Source: Aquisalinus flavus
Lineage (GTDB): Bacteria > Pseudomonadota > Alphaproteobacteria > Caulobacterales > Parvularculaceae
Assembly: GCF_022559625.1 (NCBI RefSeq)
Contig: NZ_CP042288.1
Coordinates: 208,309 to 272,308 of the forward strand
Direction: 5' to 3'
Length of the DNA stretch: 64,000 bases
Shown here in pieces: positions 17,951-26,924 of this stretch. How positions within the stretch are numbered: the stretch's first letter is position 1; every line of letters starts with the position of its first letter. Made by a program: the position numbers and the translations under genes. Under the pieces are notes generated by a model, which saw only the letters and a list, made by a program, of their open reading frames with translations, had not been told where the DNA came from and searched no databases.

Positions 17951-18101
17951 GGCAAAGAGGGTAGCGTTCGGCGCGGCGCGTGCAAGGGCAGGGTGCAGTG
18001 AAATGTGGCAGCCGGTATCGCGACCTCAGCCTCAACGATCTCGATGATTGCCGGAGGAATCTGAGCATTTGTTTTGAAAGAGGAGGAGCGTAGCGGGCGC
18101 T

Positions 18102-18186
18102 ATTAGACGGACCATAGCTTGTCAAGGCCGCGCCTCCGGCGCGGCGCGCAGCGGGTGCCGCCTTGACAAGCTATGGTCCGTCTAAT
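18102..18186. repeat. 27-bp perfect inverted repeat
   Basis: Arms 18102-18128 and 18160-18186 are exact reverse complements (27 of 27). The 31-bp spacer starts with an internal GC hairpin: CCGCGCC, TCC, GGCGCGG at 18128-18144. Left arm begins ATTAGACGGACC; right arm ends GGTCCGTCTAAT. It lies upstream of the VWA gene and downstream of tdk. It may be a small non-autonomous element or a folded transcript; no T run follows. Confidence 0.9.
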
Positions 18187-18196
18187 GACAATCAAG

Positions 18197-18233
18197 CAAG
18201 GCCTGTAAGGCATGAAGTGCCTTACAGGCCTTG
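18197..18233. repeat. 16-bp perfect hairpin next to the 27-bp inverted repeat
   Basis: CAAGGCCTGTAAGGCA, loop TGAAG, TGCCTTACAGGCCTTG: 16 of 16 pairs. It begins 10 bp after the previous inverted repeat. The stem is long enough to stop or slow RNA polymerase or block exonucleases, but no poly-T follows. Confidence 0.9.
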
Positions 18234-18283
18234 GATGCTAACTAGACGAAGGTTCTTCAGGCGGAATGCTGCGGTTGGCTTCC

Positions 18284-18384
18284 GATCCTTCGTGGGTCGC
18301 TGCGCGACCACCTCAGGATGAGGGGCGGCGAACACTGAACTATCCTCATCCTGAGGTGCTCAGCTCTGCTGAGCCTCGAAGGAT
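18284..18384. repeat. Two head-to-head REP-like palindromic repeats (type A) at the 3' end of tdk
   Basis: Copy 1 is 18284-18323 (ATCCTTCGTGGGTCGC ... CCTCAGGATGAGG); copy 2 is 18344-18384 in inverse orientation (CCTCATCCTGAGG ... CCTCGAAGGAT). Each holds a central palindrome (GGTCGCTGCGCGACC; CTCAGCTCTGCTGAG). The same consensus recurs at 19019-19055, 19081-19128 and 63063-63101. Copy 2 ends four bases before the tdk stop. Similar elements are widespread in alphaproteobacterial genomes. Confidence 0.8.
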
Positions 18385-18388
18385 GGGC

Positions 18389-18973
18389 TCACTCATCCTC
18401 ATCCGGCCCGGCCAGCTGTCCGCGCCAGTGCTTGCGGCACAGCGAGACATAGCTCTCATTCCCGCCGATCGCGACCTGGTCGCCCTCCAGCACAGGGCGG
18501 CCATCGGCGCCGATGCGCAGCACCATCGTCGCCTTGCGCCCGCACCAGCAGATCGTGCGAATTTCCCGCACCGTATCGGCAATGGCGAGCAGGGTCGCAC
18601 TGCCGGGGAACAGCTTGCCGGCGAAATCCGTGCGCAGGCCAAAGGTCATTACCGGGATGCCCAGATCATCCGTCACCCGGGCTAGTTGCCAGACCTGGGT
18701 CTCGGTCAGGAATTGCGCCTCGTCGATCATCACGCAATGGCACGGCATCAGGCTTTCGACCCAGGCGAACAGGTTGTGGCTGTCATCGAACATCAGCGCG
18801 TCTTCGTCGAGGCCGATACGCGAGGCGATCTTGCCTTCGCCGCCGCGCTTGTCGATGGCAGCGGTGAACAGCACGGGCACCATGCCGCGCTCGCGATAGT
18901 TATACGCCGCCTGCAACAGGATCGTCGACTTGCCGGCATTCATCGCCGAATAGGAAAAATAGAGCTTTGCCAT
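18389..18973 (-). CDS. tdk: Thymidine kinase
   Basis: 194 residues, type II thymidine kinase. The P-loop FSYSAMNAGKST (residues 6-17), the Glu85-containing VMIDEAQFL with the catalytic base, a lasso/zinc region with CWCGRKA (Cys142, Cys144) and CRKHW near residue 179-183 match the E. coli enzyme. It phosphorylates thymidine to dTMP for salvage in the cytoplasm. Length is normal. It is flanked on both sides by pairs of REP-like palindromes, which suggests it is its own transcription unit. Confidence 0.95.
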   Translation of the reverse strand: MAKLYFSYSAMNAGKSTILLQAAYNYRERGMVPVLFTAAIDKRGGEGKIASRIGLDEDALMFDDSHNLFAWVESLMPCHCVMIDEAQFLTETQVWQLARVTDDLGIPVMTFGLRTDFAGKLFPGSATLLAIADTVREIRTICWCGRKATMVLRIGADGRPVLEGDQVAIGGNESYVSLCRKHWRGQLAGPDEDE

Positions 18974-19018
18974 ACCTACTTGTGAAGCGAGTCGTGTTTT
19001 GAAGCTCGACAGCGCCTC

Positions 19019-19128
19019 GCCCTTCGAGGCTGCTGCGCAGCTCCTCAGGATGAGGCTATCTTTTATTTGCCTGATTGAAAATCCTCATGCTGAGGTGCCC
19101 GCCGCAGCGGGCCACGAAGCACGAGGAT
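19019..19128. repeat. Two REP-like palindromic repeats (type A) upstream of tdk
   Basis: Copy 3 is 19019-19055 (CCCTTCGAGGCTGCTGCGCA through CTCAGGATGAGG); copy 4 is 19081-19128 (ATCCTCATGCTGAGGTGC through CACGAGGAT), inverse orientation and more diverged. They occupy the 156-bp gap between tdk and the aminotransferase, leaving little room for another promoter. Confidence 0.75.
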
Positions 19129-19129
19129 T

Positions 19130-20302
19130 TCAGACTTCCTTCACCGCCGCGTGCATGACGTCGCAGATGAAATGCGCCTGCTCCTCGGTGAGGTACGGGT
19201 GCATCGGCAGGGACAGCACGTCGCCCGCTGCCTTTTCGCAATTCGGCAGGCCGCCTTCCGGGGCATAGGCCTCGAACGCCTTCATCTGGTGCAGCGGCTG
19301 CATGTAATAGATCGCGGTCGGCACCCCGGCTTCGCCGGCCTTTTCGCGCACGGCGTCGCGGTTGTCGATGGCGATGGTGTAATAGCCATAGCCGCTTTCC
19401 GCGCCATCCACATGCTGTTGCGGGCGGGCAATGTCGGACAGGCGTTCATTATAGATCCTCGCGATGCGGTGGCGCGCTTCCAGCTCGTCATAGAAGATCG
19501 CGACCTTCTCCAGCAGCACGGCGGCCATGAAGGTCGACATGCGGCCATTGATCCCGACGCGGACGGATTCGCGGCGCTGTTCATCCGTGCCATGCCAGCG
19601 GATCGATTCGCAGATTTTCGCCATCTCGTCATCGTCGCGCACCAGCGTTGCACCCGCATCGCCATAGGCGCCCAACGCCTTGCCGGGGAAGAATGACGTG
19701 CCGGTCACCGGCGCCAGGTTTCCGACCCATTGGCCGTCGAGCTTGCCGCCGAAGCTCTGCGCGCCGTCGGCAAAGACCAGCATGTCTTCGGCCTCGGCGA
19801 TCCTGTTGAGCACATTATAATCGGCGGGTGAGCCGAACAGGTCGACGGCGCAGATGACCCGCGGCTTCAGCCGGCCCTCCAGCTTCACTTCCTCGATCCT
19901 GGTGATCAGGTCCGTCGTCGACATGTTGAACGTGTCCGGATCGATGTCGACGAACACCGGCGTGCCGCCGGCAATCAGCACGGCGTTGGCGGTCGCGTTA
20001 TAGGTAAAGCCCGGGATGAACACGGCGTCCTCGCGGGTCAGGTTCAGCGCCATCATCGGGATGATCAGCGCATCGGTGCCGTTGGAGCAGGCGATGACAT
20101 GTTTCGCGCCGGTCTTTTGCTCCAGCGTCTCCTCCAGCTCGTCGATCTCCGGCCCGGCAATATAGCGGCCATGGTCGAGCACGGCGAGCAGGCGTTTCTC
20201 GACCCGCTCGCGGATCACCTTCTGCTGCGCCTTCAGGTCGATAAAGGCAATATTGCCGACGCGGCTTTCGCGTTCCAGGGCCAGGTTCGATACGCCATTC
20301 AT
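19130..20302 (-). CDS. DegT/DnrJ/EryC1/StrS aminotransferase, probable GnnB
   Basis: 390 residues of the sugar aminotransferase fold. The family opening FIDLKAQQ and YIAGPEIDELEETL, the cofactor Asp179 in VFADGAQSFGG, and the PLP lysine Lys208 in SFFPGKALGAYGDAG are present. It is 27 bp downstream of a Gfo/Idh-type dehydrogenase on the same strand. A dehydrogenase-aminotransferase pair of these types makes 3-amino sugars; GnnA/GnnB convert UDP-GlcNAc to UDP-GlcNAc3N for lipid A with amide-linked acyl chains, and WbpB/WbpE-type pairs do similar chemistry for O-antigen. With no O-antigen cluster here, GnnB is my preferred reading, by inference. Confidence 0.85.
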   Translation of the reverse strand: MNGVSNLALERESRVGNIAFIDLKAQQKVIRERVEKRLLAVLDHGRYIAGPEIDELEETLEQKTGAKHVIACSNGTDALIIPMMALNLTREDAVFIPGFTYNATANAVLIAGGTPVFVDIDPDTFNMSTTDLITRIEEVKLEGRLKPRVICAVDLFGSPADYNVLNRIAEAEDMLVFADGAQSFGGKLDGQWVGNLAPVTGTSFFPGKALGAYGDAGATLVRDDDEMAKICESIRWHGTDEQRRESVRVGINGRMSTFMAAVLLEKVAIFYDELEARHRIARIYNERLSDIARPQQHVDGAESGYGYYTIAIDNRDAVREKAGEAGVPTAIYYMQPLHQMKAFEAYAPEGGLPNCEKAAGDVLSLPMHPYLTEEQAHFICDVMHAAVKEV

Positions 20303-20329
20303 GCTCAGTACACTCCTTGAAACTCTAAC

Positions 20330-21244
20330 TCAGGCCGCAGCCTGTTCGATGCGGATGGCGAGGTCGAGCGCCGCGCGGCCTGCCGTGCCGGAAACGGTTG
20401 GCGCGTCCCCGGTCAAGACCGATCTGATGAAGCTCTGCGTGCCGAAGGCGAGGGGGTCGCGGAACGCCAGCGGCGCGTCCTGCGCGCCGAATTCCAGCGC
20501 CAGCGGCGTGCCCGTGGTGTTGGTGATCTCGCGCTTGAGAAAGTCGATCACGATCTCGCCGTCATCATAGACCAGGGTCATGTCGCGCGTCGGTGTCTGC
20601 TCGAGGCGCGAGGCGGCAAGGCTTGCCTTCAGCCCGCCGGCAAAGACGATCTCGGCATCGGTGCGATCGGCATGCGGGCCGTGCTCGCACACTTCGCTGG
20701 CGGTCAGGCTCTCGACCGTCCCGCCAGCAATCTGGCCCAGCATGTCGAGATCGTGGATCATCAGGTCGAACACGACCGAGACATCCATCGCCCGGCCGGA
20801 AAACTTGTTCAGCCGGCGCGAGCGCACCTCGCGCGGCTTGTCGGCCCGCGACAGGATGCCGAAGGCCTCGAACACGTAGCGCTCCTGGTGGCCGATCTGG
20901 AGGATAAGGTTTTCCCCGGCGGCAATCTCGATCAGCCGGTCGGCATCGGCGACATTCAGGGCTATGGGTTTCTCGATCAGGCAGTGACGGCCAGCCTTCA
21001 GCGCGCGCAGGGCAAGCTCGTAATGAAAGCTTGCCGGCGCAGCGATCGTCAGCAGGTCAATCTTCGACAGGAAATCGCTGTAATCCGTGCACGCCTCGCA
21101 ATCATGCATCTTCGCGGCGAGGGTGGCGCGGTCCGGGTCGGGATCATAGATCGCGGTCAGGGTGGCATCGGCTGCTTCGGCATATTTGTTGGCATGATAG
21201 CCGCCGAACACGCCAGCCCCGGCGACGCCTGCTTTCAAAGTCAT
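20330..21244 (-). CDS. Gfo/Idh/MocA oxidoreductase, probable UDP-GlcNAc 3-dehydrogenase GnnA
   Basis: 304 residues from ATG 21244; a GTG at 21253 adds three. The Rossmann start KAGVAGAGVFGGYHANKY, the catalytic EKPIALN motif (near residue 94), and LMIHDLDMLGQ are standard Gfo/Idh features. Paired with the sugar aminotransferase downstream, it likely oxidises C3 of a nucleotide sugar such as UDP-GlcNAc using NAD+. AAAGG lies about ten bases before the ATG. An AT-rich 130-bp gap upstream may hold the promoter of the two-gene operon. Confidence 0.83.
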   Translation of the reverse strand: MTLKAGVAGAGVFGGYHANKYAEAADATLTAIYDPDPDRATLAAKMHDCEACTDYSDFLSKIDLLTIAAPASFHYELALRALKAGRHCLIEKPIALNVADADRLIEIAAGENLILQIGHQERYVFEAFGILSRADKPREVRSRRLNKFSGRAMDVSVVFDLMIHDLDMLGQIAGGTVESLTASEVCEHGPHADRTDAEIVFAGGLKASLAASRLEQTPTRDMTLVYDDGEIVIDFLKREITNTTGTPLALEFGAQDAPLAFRDPLAFGTQSFIRSVLTGDAPTVSGTAGRAALDLAIRIEQAAA

Positions 21245-21381
21245 GTCGTGCACACCTTTCTATTGCGCCGCACCATAAATAGTGCTGGCACAGGAGGCAA
21301 TCAGGCCAACGTCACATGATATTTCGGGCTGTTACACCACGAGGCAAGCCCGCCGCCATCCACTGCCGCCAGACCTGACGC

Positions 21382-22761
21382 CTATGCCGCAGCGCGGGCG
21401 GCCCTGTCGATGCGCAGGGATTCGGCCAGCCGGAAGGCCAGTTCCAGCGCCTGCGTCGCGTTCAGGCGCGGATCGCAATGGGTGTGATAGCGGCTCGACA
21501 AATCGCTCTCGGTGATCGCCTGGGCGCCGCCGATGCATTCGGTCACGTCCTGGCCGGTCATCTCGAAATGGACCCCGCCCGGATGGGCGCCCTCGGCACG
21601 GCAGACCTCGAAGAAGGAATTGACCTCCGACAGGATCGAATCGAATGGCCGCGTCTTGTAGCCGTTCTCCGCCTTGATCGTGTTGCCATGCATCGGATCG
21701 CACGACCACACGACCTTGCGGCCTTCGGCGTTGACCCGCTGGACCAGGCGCGGCAGCCCCGCCTGCACCTTGCCGGCGCCGAAGCGGGCGATCAGCACGA
21801 TGCGCCCGGCCTCGTTTTTCGGGTTGAGAATATCGAGCAGTTCCATCAGTTCGTCCGGCTCCAGCGTCGGACCGCATTTGATGCCGATCGGGTTCTCGAT
21901 GCCGCGGGCGAATTCCACATGGGCCCCGTCCGGCTGGCGCGTGCGGTCGCCGATCCAGATCATATGCGCCGAGGTGTCGTGATATTTCCCGCTCGTCGAA
22001 TCGACCCGCGTCATCGCCTGTTCATAACCCAGCAGCAGGCCCTCATGGGAGGTAAAGAATTCCACCTCCGACAAAGGCTTGGAATAATCCGACGTCACCC
22101 CGCAGGCTTCCATGAAGGTCAGCGCGTCGGAGATCTTGTCGGCGATCTCGTGATAATGCTCGGACTGCGGATTGCCCTGCACGAATTCCAGGTTCCATTT
22201 GTGCACGTTGCGCAGGTCCGCATAGCCGCCCTTGGCGAAGGCACGGATCAGGTTCAGCGTCGCCGCCGACTGGCCATAGGCCTTGAGCAGGCGCTGCGGG
22301 TCCGGCACCCGCGCTTCCGGCGTGAAGTCCATCGCGTTGATATTGTCGCCGCGATAGGACGGCAGGGTGACGCCGTCGATCGTCTCGACGGGCGAGGAGC
22401 GCGGCTTGCCATATTGCCCGGCGATGCGCCCGACCTTGACCACCGGCATGGCCGCGCCATAGGTCAGCGCCACGGCCATCTGCAGCAGCACGCGGAACGT
22501 GTCGCGGATCTTGTTCGGGTGGAATTCCTTGAAGCTCTCGGCGCAATCCCCGCCCTGCAGCAGGAAGGCCTTGCCCTCTGACACGGCGGCAAGGCGCTGG
22601 CGCAGCGTCCGGCTCTCCCCGGCAAACACCAGCGGCGGATAGCTCGACAGCTCCTCCTCGACAGCGGCAAGCGCCGCCGGATCGGGGTAATCCTCCGGTA
22701 TGTGTTTTGCCGGGCGTGCCCGCCACGTGTCGGGTGCCCAATGTGCCTGTTCTCGTGCCAT
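21382..22761 (-). CDS. 3-deoxy-7-phosphoheptulonate synthase, class II
   Basis: 459 residues from ATG 22761. It has the class II (plant-like) signature throughout: [76 protein letters not shown] and ECIGGAQAI. It condenses phosphoenolpyruvate and erythrose-4-phosphate, the first step of aromatic amino acid synthesis. Cys and His residues of the metal site are within QGGDCAESF and DPMHGN. A longer TTG start at 22773 is less likely. It is divergent from the MBL-fold gene, and the 172-bp gap holds both promoters. Confidence 0.96.
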   Translation of the reverse strand: MAREQAHWAPDTWRARPAKHIPEDYPDPAALAAVEEELSSYPPLVFAGESRTLRQRLAAVSEGKAFLLQGGDCAESFKEFHPNKIRDTFRVLLQMAVALTYGAAMPVVKVGRIAGQYGKPRSSPVETIDGVTLPSYRGDNINAMDFTPEARVPDPQRLLKAYGQSAATLNLIRAFAKGGYADLRNVHKWNLEFVQGNPQSEHYHEIADKISDALTFMEACGVTSDYSKPLSEVEFFTSHEGLLLGYEQAMTRVDSTSGKYHDTSAHMIWIGDRTRQPDGAHVEFARGIENPIGIKCGPTLEPDELMELLDILNPKNEAGRIVLIARFGAGKVQAGLPRLVQRVNAEGRKVVWSCDPMHGNTIKAENGYKTRPFDSILSEVNSFFEVCRAEGAHPGGVHFEMTGQDVTECIGGAQAITESDLSSRYHTHCDPRLNATQALELAFRLAESLRIDRAARAAA

Positions 22762-22933
22762 TTTATGTCTCAATCCAAGTCGGGCTTAACCCTTTATGCT
22801 AACGGCCCTGACCAATCAACCGCCCCGCGCGTACAAATTGCCGTAAATTGCGGCTCACGCGGGCGCCAGGTGTCTTTTCGCCCATAAACCCTAGATATTG
22901 GCTCAAGGCAAAACATCCAGAGAGGGAAGCAAG

Positions 22934-23854
22934 ATGACAGCCAGATTTCTCACCGCTGCGGCGACAGGCCTCGCCCTGGCGATCACCGCGACAGCAATCG
23001 CGCAGGACCAGGACGTCACGATAGAGGCGACCGATCTCGGCGGCGGCGTCTACATGCTGGTCGGCCAGGGCGGCAATATCGGCATCTCTGCCGGTCCCGA
23101 TGGCGTGTTGATGATCGACGACCAGTTCGACCGCCTGTCTGAGAACATCCTCGCCAGGGTCGAGGAGATCACCGGCGGCCAGGAGCTGAAATATGTGCTC
23201 AACACCCATTATCATGGCGATCATACCGGCGGGAACGAGGCGATGACCGCTGCCGGCGGCACCATCGTCGCCCATGCCAATGTGCGCGTGCGGCTGGCGA
23301 GCGGCGAGGAGCCGCGCCCCGACGAGGCCCTGCCGGTCATCACCCATGAAGACGGCATGACCTTCTTCTGGAACGATAACGAGATCCAGATCCATTACGT
23401 CCCGAACGCCCACACGGACGGCGACTCCATGGTCTTCATCCCGAACCTCAACATCATCCACACCGGCGACACGCTGTTCTCCGGCCGTTACCCCTATATC
23501 GACCTCGATGGCGGCGGTACCGTCGACGGCTATATCGCCAACCTCGCCAATATCGTGGAAATGGCTGACGCGGACACCCAGATCATCCCCGGCCACGGCC
23601 CGCTCTCGACCGAGGCTGACGTGCGCGCGCTGCACGACGTACTTGTCGAGGCCAAAGCCGCCGTTCAGGCGCTGGTCGACGAGGGGCTCAGCGCGGACGA
23701 GATCGTCGCCGCCGACCCGCTGGCAGAATGGAACGAGACCTGGGCGTGGGGCTTCATCAATGGCGAGCGCATGACCCGCACCATCGTCACCGACCTGATG
23801 AGTGAAAAAGCCCATGAGGCTATGGATCACAGCGCCGCAGATCACGATCACTGA
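22934..23854 (+). CDS. Exported metallo-beta-lactamase-fold hydrolase
   Basis: 306 residues from ATG 22934 (AGAGAGGGAAGCAAG upstream). A signal peptide (FLTAAATGLALAITATAIAQ) precedes an MBL domain: NTHYHGDHTGGN gives His92, His94, Asp96 and His97; His160 in VPNAHTDGD, Asp179 in IHTGDTLFSGRYP and His221 in IPGHGP complete a two-metal site. A His-rich end (DHSAADHDH) may bind extra metal. Close relatives include periplasmic MBL proteins annotated as SoxH-like or cyclase-like; the substrate is unknown, and a true beta-lactamase role is not supported. Confidence 0.88.
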   Translation: MTARFLTAAATGLALAITATAIAQDQDVTIEATDLGGGVYMLVGQGGNIGISAGPDGVLMIDDQFDRLSENILARVEEITGGQELKYVLNTHYHGDHTGGNEAMTAAGGTIVAHANVRVRLASGEEPRPDEALPVITHEDGMTFFWNDNEIQIHYVPNAHTDGDSMVFIPNLNIIHTGDTLFSGRYPYIDLDGGGTVDGYIANLANIVEMADADTQIIPGHGPLSTEADVRALHDVLVEAKAAVQALVDEGLSADEIVAADPLAEWNETWAWGFINGERMTRTIVTDLMSEKAHEAMDHSAADHDH

Positions 23855-23905
23855 TAGTGTGATCCCCCTCTGGCGTTATCCGCCGATCGAGCATAAATCT
23901 GGGCC

Positions 23906-25573
23906 ATGGCAGAGACACTGAAAATCGCCCTGGCCCAGATCGCCCCGACCGTCGGCGATCTCGACGGCAACAAGGCCCTGATCCGCGACGCCCGCAGGCA
24001 GGCAGCGGAGCAGGGCGCTGACCTCGTCGTGTTCCCCGAGCTTATCGTCTCCGGCTATCCGCCGGAGGATCTGGTGCTCAAACCCGCCTATCAGCGCGCC
24101 TGCCGCGAAGCGGCGGAGGAGCTGGCGCAAGACACCGGCGATGGCGGCCCGGCCATGATCATCGGCGCGCCCTGGCCGCAGACCGAGCGCGGCGGCGGCA
24201 AGGCGTGGAACGCCGCGATCCTGTGCGATGAAGGCCTGATCCAGCGCATCGTCTACAAGACCAGGCTGCCGAACTATTCCGTGTTCGACGAACCGCGCCG
24301 CTACCGTACCGGCGAAAGCGTGACGGTGACCGAGTGGCGCGGCATGAAACTCGGCCTGATGATCTGCGAGGATATGTGGTATCCCGACGCCGCGCAGGAG
24401 CTGAAGGCGCAGGGCGCGGAAATCTTCATCGTCCCCCATGGCTCGCCCTTCCGCACCACCTGCCATGCCGAACGCCTGACGACCGCCGAGGCCCGTATGG
24501 AGGAGACCGGCCTGCCGCTGATCTTCGTCAACCAGGTCGGCGGGCAGGACGAGTTGCTGTTCGATGGCTCGTCTTTCGCCGGCAATTGCCAGAACGACCG
24601 CGTGCAGGCGCCATGTTTCGAGACCGGCGTGTTCATGACCGGCTGGGAACGCCGAGCCGGCAAGTGGAAGTGTACGGATGGCCCTATGGTCGCCTGGCCG
24701 ACCGGGCATGAGCTCACCTATCCGGCCCTTGTCACGGGCGTGCGCGATTATGTCAACAAGAACAGATTTCCCGGCGTCGTCATCGGCCTGTCCGGCGGCA
24801 TTGATTCCGCGCTCACCGCCGCCATCGCCGTCGATGCACTGGGGCCGGAGCGCGTGCGCTGCGTGATGATGCCGTCGCGCTATACGGCGGGCGATAGTCT
24901 GACGGATGCAGAAAAATGCGCTGAGGCCCTGGGCGTCTCCTATGAATCCATCGCCATCGAACCGGCGGTGAAGGCCTTTGACGAGATGCTGGGCGAGACA
25001 TTCGCCGGTCGCGAGCCCGACACGACCGAGGAGAATTTGCAGTCGCGCATCCGCGGCGTCATCCTCATGGCGCTGTCCAACAAATTCGGGCCGATGGTGC
25101 TGACCACCGGCAACAAGTCGGAAATGTCGGTCGGCTATGCCACCCTCTATGGCGACATGAATGGCGGCTATAATCCGCTCAAGGATGTTTACAAAACGGA
25201 TGTCTTCGCGCTCGCCCGCTGGCGCAACACCAAAGTGCCCAGGGGCTGCCTCGGCCCGCCGGGCGAGGTGATCCCCGTCAACATCATCGACAAGCCGCCC
25301 TCGGCCGAGCTGCGCGCCGGCCAGCGCGACGACGATTCCCTGCCGCCCTATGAAATCCTCGACGCGATCCTCACCTGCCTCGTCGAGGAGGAAATGGCCG
25401 TGCGCGACATCATCGCCGAAGGCCATGACGAGGAAACCGTCCGCCGCATCCAGCACCTGCTCTATGTCGCCGAATACAAACGCCGCCAGTCACCCCCGGG
25501 TCCGAAGATCACCACACGGAATTTCGGCAGAGACCGGCGCTATCCGATCGTCAACGGGTTCAGGGATAGGTAG
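23906..25573 (+). CDS. nadE: Glutamine-dependent NAD+ synthetase
   Basis: 555 residues in two domains. The N-terminal nitrilase-type glutaminase has Glu in FPELIVSGYPPEDL, Lys in YKTRLPNYSVF and Cys in LMICEDMWYP. The C-terminal synthetase has the PP-loop GLSGGIDSAL (around residue 295), VMMPSRYT, TTGNKSEMSVGYATLYGDMN and PPSAEL. It makes NAD+ from nicotinate adenine dinucleotide with glutamine-derived ammonia. Start MAETLKIALAQIAPTVGD agrees with homologues. A REP-like repeat follows two bases after the stop. Confidence 0.96.
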   Translation: MAETLKIALAQIAPTVGDLDGNKALIRDARRQAAEQGADLVVFPELIVSGYPPEDLVLKPAYQRACREAAEELAQDTGDGGPAMIIGAPWPQTERGGGKAWNAAILCDEGLIQRIVYKTRLPNYSVFDEPRRYRTGESVTVTEWRGMKLGLMICEDMWYPDAAQELKAQGAEIFIVPHGSPFRTTCHAERLTTAEARMEETGLPLIFVNQVGGQDELLFDGSSFAGNCQNDRVQAPCFETGVFMTGWERRAGKWKCTDGPMVAWPTGHELTYPALVTGVRDYVNKNRFPGVVIGLSGGIDSALTAAIAVDALGPERVRCVMMPSRYTAGDSLTDAEKCAEALGVSYESIAIEPAVKAFDEMLGETFAGREPDTTEENLQSRIRGVILMALSNKFGPMVLTTGNKSEMSVGYATLYGDMNGGYNPLKDVYKTDVFALARWRNTKVPRGCLGPPGEVIPVNIIDKPPSAELRAGQRDDDSLPPYEILDAILTCLVEEEMAVRDIIAEGHDEETVRRIQHLLYVAEYKRRQSPPGPKITTRNFGRDRRYPIVNGFRDR

Positions 25574-25574
25574 G

Positions 25575-25711
25575 CCCTCACCCGGAAAATGCCGGCGCAT
25601 TTTCCGACCTCTCCCCAAGGGAGAGGTGAAGAACGTACAATCAGCTTTGCGCGATGCCCTACCTCTCCCTCTGGGAGAGGTCGAAATCCGTTTACGGATT
25701 TCGGGTGAGGG
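25575..25711. repeat. Inverted pair of REP-like repeats (type B)
   Basis: Copy 1, 25575-25628: CCCTCACCCGG, a hairpin GGAAAATGCCGGCGCATTTTCC, then ACCTCTCCCCAAGGGAGAGG. Copy 2, 25661-25711, is the reverse: ACCTCTCCCTCTGGGAGAGG, a hairpin GAAATCCGTTTACGGATTTC, then GGGTGAGGG. This is a widespread alphaproteobacterial repeat design with conserved ends and variable central palindromes. Confidence 0.8.
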
Positions 25712-26326
25712 TACTCTAAGCTCTCAACTAAAAACCCCTCACGAAAGTTATCCCCGCCCAAAGTACCCCCCTTATAACCATCCCCAAGCCCGGTGAGGAC
25801 CGGGTGGAGGCGTTCTGTTCTGCCGTGACCTGCGGTGAGGGCAGGGCGCATCAGGTTTCCGCCGGCAATTGAGGGTGTGTACAGCTTTGCATCGTCCGGC
25901 GGAGCGGTGACCCGGGGTAGCCCCCGGGCGGGAGAGCTATGCACTTTGGCCCCGCATCGATCGCCGCCGTGTGTAGCGAGAGCTATGCCAGTCATTATTA
26001 TTTGTTTGAGGCAATGGCCGCTACACACGGGCCCCCTCGATTTCATATTCACACCGCAGCGAAATCTGACGGTGTTTTCAGTGCTGCCTCTCTTGTCTTC
26101 CCGGGGGATGCGCGGCATCAACCCGGGATCCATTTTCCAGAGGCCTTGCCGCTGCTCTCTCAAGCCAGCCTCACCGTCTCTGGAAAATAGGTCCCGGGTT
26201 CACCCTGACGGGCGCCCCGGGATGACAAGCGGGGTAGTTCGGAAAGAAAATTCAACAGGGTGCCGCGCTGAGGCCCCGCCGCCGGTGAACCACTTTTCGA
26301 TCCCTAAACAGAAAGACAATCCAGCA
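25712..26326. other. Gene-free stretch with inverted repeats (type C element)
   Basis: No convincing gene is seen. It contains a 10-bp inverted repeat (GTGTGTAGCG 25969-25978 and CGCTACACAC 26019-26028) and a longer one whose arms 26120-26141 and 26179-26200 match at 20 of 22 positions (AACCCGGG ... TTTTCCAGA). The right arm runs into CCCGGGTTCACC ... GCCCCGGGATGACA, which resembles another dispersed palindromic repeat. The frame reading rightwards from 25835 has no protein-like composition. Confidence 0.65.
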
Positions 26327-26839
26327 TCACCCGCACTTCTCGAGATACGCCGTCTTCGATCCATCCGCATACTGATACGCGGTGATGATGTTCTCGACCC
26401 CGCTCGCGCCATTGATGAACCGCAGCGTGTGCATGGCGGGTGCGCTCTTGGTCGCGATCAGCATATAGGCGATGGTCGGCAGGTCTTTCCGGGTGAAACC
26501 GGTACCGGTAAATTCCTGGCCGCGCAGCTGCACGAAGCCGTCGCCGGCATGGCCGATGCTGAACTCGAAGGTCCGGTATGCGCCGCCGTCGAGAACGAGG
26601 CCGAAGCTGCCATCAAGGTTCTCGTGCTTGTCGACATTGGCGTTCGGCCCGGTCGCGGTCAGACCCTCGAAGGAGAGATAGAGCGTCGCCGTGCCGGGTT
26701 TGGCACACAGCGAGCTGCCATCGGCGGCGGGCACGGCATATTTTCCGCTCGCCGGCAAATCGCCGAACTGGGCAAGGGCGGGGCCGCCTGCGGCCAGCAT
26801 GGCAAGACCGGCGGCAGCTGAAAGGATGGATGGTTTCAT
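26327..26839 (-). CDS. Small secreted hypothetical protein
   Basis: 170 residues from ATG 26839, chosen because GGGAG lies upstream and a signal peptide follows (MKPSILSAAAGLAMLAAGGP, cleaved near ALAQ). The mature protein looks like a compact beta-rich domain: GTATLYLSFEGLTATGP, GLVLDGGAYRTFEFSIGHAG, QEFTGTGFTRKDLPTIAYML. Two Cys, in SSLCAKPG and at the C-terminal LEKCG, could form a disulfide. I do not recognise a family. It is probably periplasmic. Confidence 0.68.
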   Translation of the reverse strand: MKPSILSAAAGLAMLAAGGPALAQFGDLPASGKYAVPAADGSSLCAKPGTATLYLSFEGLTATGPNANVDKHENLDGSFGLVLDGGAYRTFEFSIGHAGDGFVQLRGQEFTGTGFTRKDLPTIAYMLIATKSAPAMHTLRFINGASGVENIITAYQYADGSKTAYLEKCG

Positions 26840-26924
26840 GATCTCGCTCCCTCGAAACAGGCATGAGACTAGCGCGTCCACAGGCCGGGCACAAAGCCCC
26901 CGTTCGGGGGAGGGCGGGGAGCGC

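Noticed and set aside
22788..22805. CtrA box in TTAACCCTTTATGCTAAC
   Set aside because: The spacing between half sites is nine, not seven, and the second half is CTAA.
22934..23854. Beta-lactamase resistance gene
   Set aside because: Only the MBL fold and metal ligands are seen; many unrelated hydrolases share them.
25835..26821. 328-codon plus-strand frame
   Set aside because: Starts in repeats and runs antisense through the secreted-protein gene; no protein-like features.
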